A stretch of DNA of 6,166 nt from a bacterium. Its GTDB lineage: Bacteria; Bacillota; Clostridia; Oscillospirales; Acutalibacteraceae. Where the stretch lies: positions 1 through 6,166 of the forward strand of contig JAHKXX010000282.1 in assembly GCA_020627425.1 (NCBI GenBank), in the 5' to 3' direction. A program made the translations under genes and the position numbers. The notes under the pieces are model-generated. The model ran no database searches. It worked only from the letters and a program-made list of their open reading frames with translations, and was not told the origin of the DNA. Of the stretch, positions 1-5,263 are shown piece after piece (position 1 is the first letter of the stretch; the number at the start of each line of letters is the position of its first letter).

Positions 1-392
1 AGCTTTCAAACGATGAGCCGAGCATTTCCGTACCGGTTATAGGTAGGGTCACGGCAGGACTTCCGATATATGCCTTCGAGGATGTAGAGGGCTACATACC
101 GTTTCCGAAGAAAAAAGCAGTCGGTGAAAAGATGTTTGCTCTGAGGGTAGTCGGTGAGAGTATGCGTGACGCAGGAATATTTAACGGAGATATTGTTATC
201 TGTCAAAGCACGCCCACAGCGTCTGACGGAGATATAGTTGTGGCTATGATCGATGATGAGGCGACGGTAAAAAGCTTCTATAAAGAAAACGGGCGTTATC
301 GCCTGCAACCCCATAATCCTGACTTTCAGCCTATAATCACAGACGAGGTACAGATACTCGGACGTGTAGTGTCACTGTTCCGGGAATACTGA
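1..392 (+). CDS. lexA: LexA-type SOS repressor, C-terminal part (5' end outside window)
   Basis: LexA represses SOS genes and is inactivated when RecA filaments stimulate its self-cleavage. The visible 129 residues (first full codon at 3) are the linker and the whole S24 latent-protease domain; the N-terminal DNA-binding winged helix, about 70-80 residues, is missing because the window starts inside the gene. The Ala-Gly scissile bond lies in VTAGLP (Ala codon 54-56, Gly 57-59). The nucleophile is Ser of GESM (159-161) and the general base Lys is in DDEATVKSF (270-272). The end GRVVSLFREY resembles the usual LexA C-terminus. The ATG at 132 is internal and not a start. All catalytic residues are present, so the domain should be functional. 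A related S24-family phage-type repressor is possible, but the VTAGLPI..VEGYIPFP stretch favours LexA. Confidence 0.85.
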   Translation, partial: LSNDEPSISVPVIGRVTAGLPIYAFEDVEGYIPFPKKKAVGEKMFALRVVGESMRDAGIFNGDIVICQSTPTASDGDIVVAMIDDEATVKSFYKENGRYRLQPHNPDFQPIITDEVQILGRVVSLFREY

Positions 393-426
393 TTAAAAAC
401 GTATGTAAGGTGAAAAAAGACAAAAA

Positions 427-445
427 CCGGACTTCCGGATATTAT
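427..445 (+). terminator. weak hairpin between lexA and lipoprotein gene
   Basis: CCGG-ACTT-CCGG (427-438) is a short GC-rich palindrome preceded by an A-run and followed by ATATTATTT. It could be a weak bidirectional-style terminator for lexA or a protein-binding palindrome. The stem is only 4 bp (5 bp with a 2-nt loop) and the T-tract is interrupted, so read-through into the lipoprotein gene is plausible. I see no convincing sigma-A promoter in 393-465. Confidence 0.3.
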
Positions 446-465
446 TTGATGATATGGAGGTTATT

Positions 466-1587
466 ATGAAAAAAGCTGTTGCCGTTTTATTATCCGCGAT
501 CATACTGTGTTCTGCTGCCGCCTGCTCTGCGGGAAACGGAAAAGAGAATTCTGCGGAAGGTTCCTCTCCTGCCTCGGAAAGCCGTGAAGAAAGCAAAACG
601 TCACTTGTGCTGATTGATGAATCATCTGAGGAAGAGAGCAAGCCTGTTGACATTCAAAAAGAATTTGAGGAAATACTTGAAAAACATAAATTCGCCGGTG
701 TAGCCTACGCTGAAAAGAACGGCAAAGCAGTCGCACTTGCCGCTAAGGGTAAATCCGAATCCGGTGCTGATTTTACCGTTGATACCGTTATGCCTGTCGG
801 CTCGATATCAAAGCAGTTCTGTACCGCGGCAATACTGCTTTTGCAGGAAAAGGGCAAGCTCAGCATTGACGACAGGCTCGAAAAATATTATCCCGAGTAC
901 ACCGCCGCCAAGGATGTCAGACTGAAGGATATGCTCGATATGCGTTCGGGAATACCCGATATAAATCTGGAGCTTGGTTCCATCGACAGCACCGAAGAGG
1001 AGAATATAGCTGCTCTGAGTAAGGAAATTTTCTCAAAACCTCTTGATTTCGAGACCGATACCGCTTTCGGATATTCAAACTTCAACTATATACTGCTTGC
1101 CGAGATAGTGGAAAAGACCTCGGGGAAAAAATACATAGATTATCTGCGCAGTAATTTCTTTGAACCCCTCGGTATGAAGAATACCGGTTCTATAGACGAA
1201 ATGAAAGCAGGTCAGTCTTGGGCAAACGGCGTAAGCTACACCAATATTGAACTCCGACCGGGCTTGACCAAGGGCTGCGGAGAGCTGTTATCCACGGGTG
1301 CGGATATTTCTCTTTGGTTATACGGACTCAGCAGCGGAAAGGTCATTTCCTCAGAAAGCTACGAGGCTATGACAACTGATTATTCCGAGGGCGAGGGTTA
1401 CGGATATGGTATACGCCCACAGTTTTTCGGCGGCGTAGGTCACACGGGAGGAATAGGTGATTATTATTCCGCTGATTATCTCAAAGCTGACGAGGGGTTG
1501 ACAATATTTTTCTCGAGCAATTCCCTCAAATCTCCCGGATATATTACCTTTATAATGACCGACCTGACAAAGCTGCTCAGAGAATAA
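466..1587 (+). CDS. serine beta-lactamase-family lipoprotein (class C / PBP-like hydrolase)
   Basis: A 373-residue secreted hydrolase of the beta-lactamase/D-Ala-D-Ala carboxypeptidase superfamily (Pfam Beta-lactamase type). I place the start at ATG 466: GGAGG at 456-460 lies 5 nt before it, while the in-frame ATG at 454 overlaps that site. The N-terminus is a lipoprotein signal: MKK, a hydrophobic core, then SAAAC with Cys20 as the likely lipidated residue. A Ser/Glu-rich low-complexity linker (about 21-60) leads to the catalytic domain. The three active-site motifs are SISK (Ser113, Lys116), YSN (Tyr203, Asn205) and HTG (His326, Gly328, in VGHTGG). Family members include penicillin-binding proteins, D-amino peptidases, esterases and class C beta-lactamases, so the substrate is not determined. 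A cell-envelope peptidase or esterase role is as likely as antibiotic resistance. Its only close neighbours are lexA upstream and its own terminator downstream. Confidence 0.85.
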   Translation: MKKAVAVLLSAIILCSAAACSAGNGKENSAEGSSPASESREESKTSLVLIDESSEEESKPVDIQKEFEEILEKHKFAGVAYAEKNGKAVALAAKGKSESGADFTVDTVMPVGSISKQFCTAAILLLQEKGKLSIDDRLEKYYPEYTAAKDVRLKDMLDMRSGIPDINLELGSIDSTEEENIAALSKEIFSKPLDFETDTAFGYSNFNYILLAEIVEKTSGKKYIDYLRSNFFEPLGMKNTGSIDEMKAGQSWANGVSYTNIELRPGLTKGCGELLSTGADISLWLYGLSSGKVISSESYEAMTTDYSEGEGYGYGIRPQFFGGVGHTGGIGDYYSADYLKADEGLTIFFSSNSLKSPGYITFIMTDLTKLLRE

Positions 1588-1593
1588 AGAATC

Positions 1594-1632
1594 AGACTGC
1601 TGTATTCATTTGGTACGGCAGTCTTGTTTTTT
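1594..1632 (+). terminator. intrinsic terminator after the lipoprotein gene
   Basis: An 11-bp inverted repeat, AGACTGCTGTA (1594-1604) with TACGGCAGTCT (1614-1624), pairs fully with one G-U wobble around a 9-nt loop. It is followed at once by TTGTTTTTT (1624-1632). It begins 6 nt after the TAA stop and insulates the left genes from the str operon promoter. Confidence 0.92.
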
Positions 1633-1706
1633 ATCATATCAGAGATAGAGTATCAGTTAAGCCAGATCATTTTCCGCGATTGACGCGATTTAATTGTATA
1701 TAGTGC

Positions 1707-1736
1707 TTGACAAAAAATATATACATATGGTATAAT
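1707..1736 (+). promoter_or_regulatory. strong sigma-A promoter of the str operon
   Basis: TTGACA (1707-1712) and TATAAT (1731-1736) both match consensus exactly, with an 18-nt spacer. TGG directly before the -10 (1728-1730) gives an extended -10 element. Transcription should begin near 1743. The region upstream (1690-1706) is AT-rich. It lies between the terminator at 1632 and rpsL, so rpsL, rpsG and fusA are expected to be transcribed from here. Confidence 0.9.
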
Positions 1737-1815
1737 TACGAATTGTAGGAAATTGGCAGATGAATACGATAAATATGTAAAAACTACATAATTGTTGTTC
1801 TTTATCTGTTGTTTT

Positions 1816-1834
1816 TATAGAGATAATCTCTATA
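1816..1834 (+). promoter_or_regulatory. 19-bp palindrome in the rpsL leader
   Basis: TATAGAGAT-A-ATCTCTATA is a perfect palindrome around the A at 1825. In the leader RNA it would form an 8-bp stem with a UAA loop, ending about 20 nt before the rpsL ribosome binding site. It could be an operator or an RNA hairpin affecting rpsL translation. The low GC of the stem makes the RNA form only moderately stable. The leader (about 1743-1871) also has an imperfect direct repeat, TGTTGTTCTTTAT (1793-1805) and TGTTGTTTTTAT (1807-1818). Confidence 0.5.
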
Positions 1835-1855
1835 GATTTCCTTTATAAAATAAGC

Positions 1856-1863
1856 AAGGAGGT
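1856..1863 (+). promoter_or_regulatory. ribosome binding site fixing the TTG start of rpsL
   Basis: AAGGAGGT is a full anti-Shine-Dalgarno complement with an 8-nt spacer to TTG at 1872. No ATG or GTG lies nearby in frame, and the protein reads MPTFNQLVRKGR from this TTG, as S12 should, so the rare start codon is well supported. Confidence 0.9.
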
Positions 1864-1871
1864 GCAAAGAA

Positions 1872-2297
1872 TTGCCAACGTTTAACCAGTTAGTTCGTAA
1901 GGGCAGAGAGGTTTCCGAAAAGAAAGCCAAGGCTCCTGCACTGCTCAAGGGCTGGAACTCAAAGAAGAGAAGAGCCATTGATCAGAATTCACCTCAGAAG
2001 AGAGGCGTTTGTACTGCTGTAAAGACTGCTACACCAAAAAAGCCTAACTCAGCTATTAGAAAGATCGCCAGAGTAAGACTTTCAAACGGAATTGAAGTTA
2101 CAAGCTACATTCCGGGCGTAGGACACAACCTTCAGGAGCACAGCGTTGTTCTTATCAGAGGCGGACGTGTTAAGGATCTCCCCGGTGTACGTTACCACAT
2201 AGTTCGCGGTACACTTGACGCACAGGGCGTTGCAAAGCGTATGCAGGCAAGATCCAAGTATGGTGCAAAGCGTCCTAAAGCAGGCGCAAAGAAGTAA
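1872..2297 (+). CDS. rpsL: 30S ribosomal protein S12
   Basis: S12 sits at the decoding centre of the small subunit and influences accuracy and streptomycin response. At 141 residues it is the longer Firmicutes form: about 13 extra residues near 26-38, before SPQKRGVCT, are absent from E. coli S12. The decoding loops are intact: TPKKPNS (Lys56, Lys57) and GGRVKDLPGVRYH (Lys101, Asp102). The lysines at which known streptomycin-resistance substitutions occur are the wild-type residue here, so no resistance mutation is visible. Asp102 matches the residue that is beta-methylthiolated in some bacteria. Translation starts at TTG with a strong ribosome binding site. It is the first gene of the str operon, 129 nt downstream of the predicted transcription start, and a 150-nt structured gap separates it from rpsG. 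Confidence 0.98.
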   Translation: MPTFNQLVRKGREVSEKKAKAPALLKGWNSKKRRAIDQNSPQKRGVCTAVKTATPKKPNSAIRKIARVRLSNGIEVTSYIPGVGHNLQEHSVVLIRGGRVKDLPGVRYHIVRGTLDAQGVAKRMQARSKYGAKRPKAGAKK

Positions 2298-2308
2298 GAA
2301 ACCAAAAA

Positions 2309-2413
2309 GTACGATTCTAAAGGATTAGTTTAGCTATTATGCAATACAGAGATGTATTTTTTATATAAATAGCCTCTCTGTAGCGCTGACGGAAGCAAAG
2401 TCCTTTCGAGTAC
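2309..2413 (+). promoter_or_regulatory. structured rpsL-rpsG intercistronic region, candidate S7 control element
   Basis: The 150-nt gap 2298-2447 has nested complementarity. An outer stem joins GTAC (2309-2312) and AAAGGATT (2319-2326) to AAGTCCTTT (2398-2406) and GTAC (2410-2413), with one G-U pair. Inside it, GCTATT (2333-2338) pairs with AATAGC (2368-2373) enclosing AATAC/GTATT (2343-2347/2354-2358). Alternatively TACAGAGA (2345-2352) pairs with TCTCTGTA (2375-2382) over 8 bp. The two inner folds exclude each other unless a pseudoknot forms. In E. coli, S7 binds the equivalent mRNA region to repress its own translation; a similar role here is inference. Confidence 0.5.
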
Positions 2414-2432
2414 CTATGAAATCACTATTGTG

Positions 2433-2439
2433 AAGGAGG
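2433..2439 (+). promoter_or_regulatory. ribosome binding site deciding the rpsG start
   Basis: AAGGAGG lies 8 nt before the GTG at 2448. An upstream in-frame GTG at 2430 overlaps this site and would add six residues (VKEGSK) foreign to S7, so 2448 is the start. Confidence 0.9.
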
Positions 2440-2447
2440 GAAGTAAA

Positions 2448-2918
2448 GTGCCAAGAAGAGGTAATGTTGCAAAACGTGATGTTTTGCCGGATCCGGTCTA
2501 TAATTCAAAGCTTGTTACTCGCCTGATAAACAACATAATGTACGACGGTAAAAAGGGTGTATCCCAAAAGATCGTTTACGGTGCGTTCGATATAATCAGC
2601 GAAAAGACAGGCAAGGAGCCGCTGGAGGTTTTCCAAGAGGCTATGGAGAATGTTATGCCTACTCTCGAGGTCAAGGCTCGCCGTGTCGGCGGTGCTACTT
2701 ATCAGGTTCCTATGGAGGTTCGCCCCGAAAGAAGACAGACACTCGGACTTCGTTGGATCTCAAGATATTCAAGACTGAGATCGGAAAAAACAATGAAAGA
2801 AAGACTTGCCGGAGAGATCCTTGATGCTGTAAACGGCGTTGGCGGCGCAGCCAAGAAGTGTGAAGAAACACACAGAATGGCTGAGGCTAACAAGGCGTTC
2901 GCTCACTACAGATGGTAA
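2448..2918 (+). CDS. rpsG: 30S ribosomal protein S7
   Basis: S7 binds the 3' major domain of 16S rRNA, nucleates assembly of the 30S head and contacts the E-site tRNA. From GTG 2448 the protein is 156 residues, the usual Gram-positive length, beginning MPRRGNVAKRDVLPDP as in other bacterial S7 proteins. Conserved marks are RVGGATYQVPMEVRPERR starting at Arg79 (rRNA-binding beta hairpin and following helix) and the C-terminal EETHRMAEANKAFAHYRW. There is no truncation or frameshift. It is the second gene of the str operon; fusA follows after 79 nt. If S7 autoregulates as in E. coli, the target would be the structured RNA just upstream. Confidence 0.98.
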   Translation: MPRRGNVAKRDVLPDPVYNSKLVTRLINNIMYDGKKGVSQKIVYGAFDIISEKTGKEPLEVFQEAMENVMPTLEVKARRVGGATYQVPMEVRPERRQTLGLRWISRYSRLRSEKTMKERLAGEILDAVNGVGGAAKKCEETHRMAEANKAFAHYRW

Positions 2919-2959
2919 TTGCCCTGCGGCATAATACTGTCGGACAGCATATTTGACTA

Positions 2960-2975
2960 CGGAAATTTTTTTCCG
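2960..2975 (+). repeat. small hairpin before fusA
   Basis: CGGAAA (2960-2965) and TTTCCG (2970-2975) form a perfect 6-bp stem around TTTT, 9 nt ahead of the fusA AAGGAGG (2985-2991). The T-run lies in the loop and 5' arm side rather than after the stem, so this is not a standard terminator. It may act as an mRNA stability or translation element, but that is speculative. Confidence 0.4.
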
Positions 2976-2997
2976 CCGCCCAAAAAGGAGGATATAA

Positions 2998-5103
2998 ATG
3001 GGAAGGCAAGTTTCACTTGAAATGACTCGTAATATCGGCATCATGGCACACATCGACGCCGGTAAGACAACAACTACAGAACGTATCCTTTTCTACACAG
3101 GTATCAACCATAAGATCGGTGAGACGCACGACGGTGCTTCAACCATGGACTGGATGGTACAGGAGCAGGAAAGAGGTATAACAATAACATCTGCTGCAAC
3201 TACCTGCTACTGGCAGGGCAGCAACCACGATAAGGGCAAGCACAGAATCAACATCATCGACACCCCCGGCCACGTTGACTTTACGGTCGAGGTAGAGCGT
3301 TCGCTCCGTGTACTTGACGGCTCTGTAACAGTCCTCTGTGCAAAGGGCGGCGTAGAGCCACAGTCCGAGACAGTCTGGAGACAGGCTGATAAGTACAAGG
3401 TTCCGCGTATGGCTTATGTCAACAAGATGGACATCATGGGCGCAGACTTCTACAATGTTGTAAAGATGATGAAGGACAGACTGAAGTGTAACGCTGTTCC
3501 GATCCAGCTGCCTATAGGTTCCGAGGATACATTCAAGGGTATCGTAGACCTTATAGAAATGAACGCCGACATCTATTATGACGATATGGGTCAGGATATG
3601 AGAGTCGAAGAGATCCCCGAGGATATGAAGGAACTGGCTGAGAAGTATCACGCAGACCTTATCGAGCATGTTGTAGAGCAGGACGAAGATCTTATGGAGA
3701 AATACCTTGAGGAGGGCGAGGAGCCGTCTATAGAGGATATAAAGAGAGTTATCCGTAAGTCTACCATAGACAATACTATGGTACCCGTTACCTGTGGTAC
3801 ATCATACAGAAACAAGGGCGTTCAGAAGCTTCTTGACGCAATTGTTGATTATATGCCGTCTCCGTTGGACGTTCCTGCAATAAAGGGAACAGATCCTCAG
3901 TCGGAGGAAGAAATAGCAGTAGAGTCAACAGACGAAGGTCCTTTTGCAGCTCTTGCATTCAAGATCGCTACAGACCCCTATGTTGGTAAGCTGTGCTTCT
4001 TCAGAGTGTACAGAGGTACACTTAACGCAGGCTCTAACGTATACAACTCTACCAAGGATAATTCCGAGCGTATAGGTCGTATACTTCAGATGCACGCAGA
4101 TCACAGAACAGATATAGAGACTGTTTATGCAGGCGATATAGCTGCTGCTGTAGGTCTTAAAAATACAACGACCGGTGATACTCTCTGCGATCAGGGTCAT
4201 CCTGTAGTACTTGAGCAGATGGAATTCCCGGAGCCTGTTATCCGTGTTGCTATCGAGCCTAAAACAAAGGCAGGTCAGGAGAAGATGGGCATAGCTCTTG
4301 CTAAGCTCGCAGAAGAAGACCCGACCTTCAAGGCTTATACAGATGAGGAAACAGGTCAGACCATTATAGCAGGTATGGGTGAGCTTCACCTTGAGATCAT
4401 AGTAGACAGACTTCTCCGTGAGTTCAAGGTAGAGGCTAACATAGGTAAGCCCCAGGTTGCTTATAAGGAAACAATTCGCAGACCTGCCGACGTTGACGAG
4501 AAGTATGCTCGTCAGTCAGGTGGTAAGGGTCAGTACGGTCATGTTAAGATCAAGATGGAGCCGAACCCCGGCAAGGGCTACGAGTTCGTAAACGCTGTAG
4601 TCGGCGGTGCTATACCGAAGGAGTACATTCCTGCGGTAGATACAGGTATCCAGGGCGCAATGCTCTCCGGCGTACTTGCAGGCTACAATGTTGTTGACGT
4701 AAAGGTAACACTTTATGACGGTTCTTATCATGAGGTCGATTCATCAGAAATGGCGTTTAAGATCGCTGCTTCAATGGCATTCAAGACCGGTATGAGAAAA
4801 GCAGATCCTGTTATTCTTGAGCCATATATGAAGGTTACTGTTACCGTTCCTGAGGAGTACATGGGCGACGTTATCGGCGACCTTAACTCCCGTCGCGGTA
4901 TGATACAGGGTATGGAAGCCGTATCCGGTGCACAGAGAATAGTTGCTATGGTTCCGCTGTCAGAGATGTTCGGTTATGCTACCGATATGCGTAGTAAGAC
5001 ACAGGGACGCGGACAGTATGTAATGGAGCCTGACCACTATGCTGAGGTACCGAAGAATATTGCCGACGGCATTATAACTGCCAGAAGCAAAAAAGATGAT
5101 TAA
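2998..5103 (+). CDS. fusA: elongation factor G
   Basis: EF-G is the GTPase that drives translocation of tRNA and mRNA on the ribosome and, with ribosome recycling factor, splits post-termination complexes. The gene is complete at 701 residues, normal for EF-G. AAGGAGG at 2985-2991 is 6 nt before the ATG. GTPase motifs: AHIDAGKT (17-24), the RGITITSAAT switch I segment, DTPGH (88-92) and NKMD (142-145). The G5 loop reads CGTSYRNKGVQ (from Cys266), where many EF-Gs have CGSA; I regard this as a lineage variant. Domain IV carries YHEVDSS with His578 at the tip that enters the decoding site, and the domain V end is intact. It is the third gene of the str operon. The sequence looks like the canonical housekeeping EF-G rather than a TetM/FusB-type relative; fusidic acid sensitivity was not assessed. 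Confidence 0.98.
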   Translation: MGRQVSLEMTRNIGIMAHIDAGKTTTTERILFYTGINHKIGETHDGASTMDWMVQEQERGITITSAATTCYWQGSNHDKGKHRINIIDTPGHVDFTVEVERSLRVLDGSVTVLCAKGGVEPQSETVWRQADKYKVPRMAYVNKMDIMGADFYNVVKMMKDRLKCNAVPIQLPIGSEDTFKGIVDLIEMNADIYYDDMGQDMRVEEIPEDMKELAEKYHADLIEHVVEQDEDLMEKYLEEGEEPSIEDIKRVIRKSTIDNTMVPVTCGTSYRNKGVQKLLDAIVDYMPSPLDVPAIKGTDPQSEEEIAVESTDEGPFAALAFKIATDPYVGKLCFFRVYRGTLNAGSNVYNSTKDNSERIGRILQMHADHRTDIETVYAGDIAAAVGLKNTTTGDTLCDQGHPVVLEQMEFPEPVIRVAIEPKTKAGQEKMGIALAKLAEEDPTFKAYTDEETGQTIIAGMGELHLEIIVDRLLREFKVEANIGKPQVAYKETIRRPADVDEKYARQSGGKGQYGHVKIKMEPNPGKGYEFVNAVVGGAIPKEYIPAVDTGIQGAMLSGVLAGYNVVDVKVTLYDGSYHEVDSSEMAFKIAASMAFKTGMRKADPVILEPYMKVTVTVPEEYMGDVIGDLNSRRGMIQGMEAVSGAQRIVAMVPLSEMFGYATDMRSKTQGRGQYVMEPDHYAEVPKNIADGIITARSKKDD

Positions 5104-5131
5104 TAAATTTATATAATTTATTAAAATATGC

Positions 5132-5160
5132 TTGCATTTTGGTCTTTAAATTGCTACAAT
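5132..5160 (+). promoter_or_regulatory. likely sigma-A promoter for tuf
   Basis: TTGCAT (5132-5137), a 17-nt spacer, then TACAAT (5155-5160), with TGC in front giving an extended -10. The stretch 5101-5130 is almost pure A/T and may work as an UP element. Transcription would begin near 5167, giving a leader of about 97 nt. It would allow extra tuf expression besides read-through from the str promoter. Confidence 0.6.
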
Positions 5161-5168
5161 AAGACCAA
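5139..5168 (+). promoter_or_regulatory. inverted repeat enclosing the tuf -10 element
   Basis: TTGGTCTT (5139-5146) and AAGACCAA (5161-5168) are perfect 8-bp inverted arms separated by 14 nt, centre to centre 22 bp or about two helical turns. The proposed -10 (5155-5160) lies in the spacer. The arrangement suits a dimeric regulator or an RNA hairpin in transcripts arriving from fusA. There is no T-tract after the right arm, so it is not an ordinary intrinsic terminator. Confidence 0.55.
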
Positions 5169-5185
5169 GGTGCATAGCTTATAAT

Positions 5186-5219
5186 CGCTGTCGTATTTTC
5201 ATTTGTGGATATGACGGTG
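5186..5219 (+). other. predicted hairpin in the tuf leader
   Basis: Bases 5186-5196 can pair with 5209-5219 over 11 bp, three of them G-U, around a 12-nt loop. The structure ends 29 nt before the AGGAGG of tuf (5249-5254), leaving the ribosome binding site free. It may stabilise or tune the leader RNA, but the wobble pairs keep confidence low. Confidence 0.35.
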
Positions 5220-5263
5220 TATTACAGCAAAGCTGAAATAAATTTATCAGGAGGTAAATTCCA

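Noticed and set aside
132..392. 86-residue gene starting at ATG 132
   Set aside because: The same frame is open to the left edge and encodes the LexA cleavage site upstream, so 132 is an internal Met of lexA.
454..468. lipoprotein start at ATG 454
   Set aside because: This ATG overlaps the GGAGG site; ATG 466 has a usable spacer and gives a typical MKK lipoprotein signal.
466..1587. antibiotic-resistance beta-lactamase
   Set aside because: The motifs are shared by PBPs, esterases and peptidases of the same superfamily and nothing in the context (no regulator, no mobile element) points to resistance.
1680..1702. TTGACG with TATATA as a second str promoter
   Set aside because: The spacer would be only 11 nt, too short for sigma-A.
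1588..1871. small RNA gene, tRNA or hidden ORF in the 284-nt gap before rpsL
   Set aside because: Beyond the terminator, promoter and leader palindrome I see no tRNA-like fold or coding frame with a ribosome binding site.
2430..2450. rpsG start at GTG 2430
   Set aside because: It overlaps the AAGGAGG ribosome binding site and adds residues not found in S7; GTG 2448 gives the standard 156-residue protein.
3139..3669. 176-codon open frame on the minus strand inside fusA
   Set aside because: It is antisense to a fully conserved EF-G region, lacks a recognisable family, and arises from the codon bias of the + strand gene. The other minus-strand frames at 6-314, 3925-4389 and 5222-5620 were rejected for the same reason.
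5139..5168. intrinsic terminator after fusA
   Set aside because: The stem is perfect, but no T-tract follows and the loop is 14 nt, so it does not meet the usual pattern.
5180..5185. TATAAT as the -10 of a tuf promoter
   Set aside because: The only TTG-like -35 candidate (TTGCTA at 5151) is 23 nt away, too far; TTGCAT-N17-TACAAT just upstream is a better fit.
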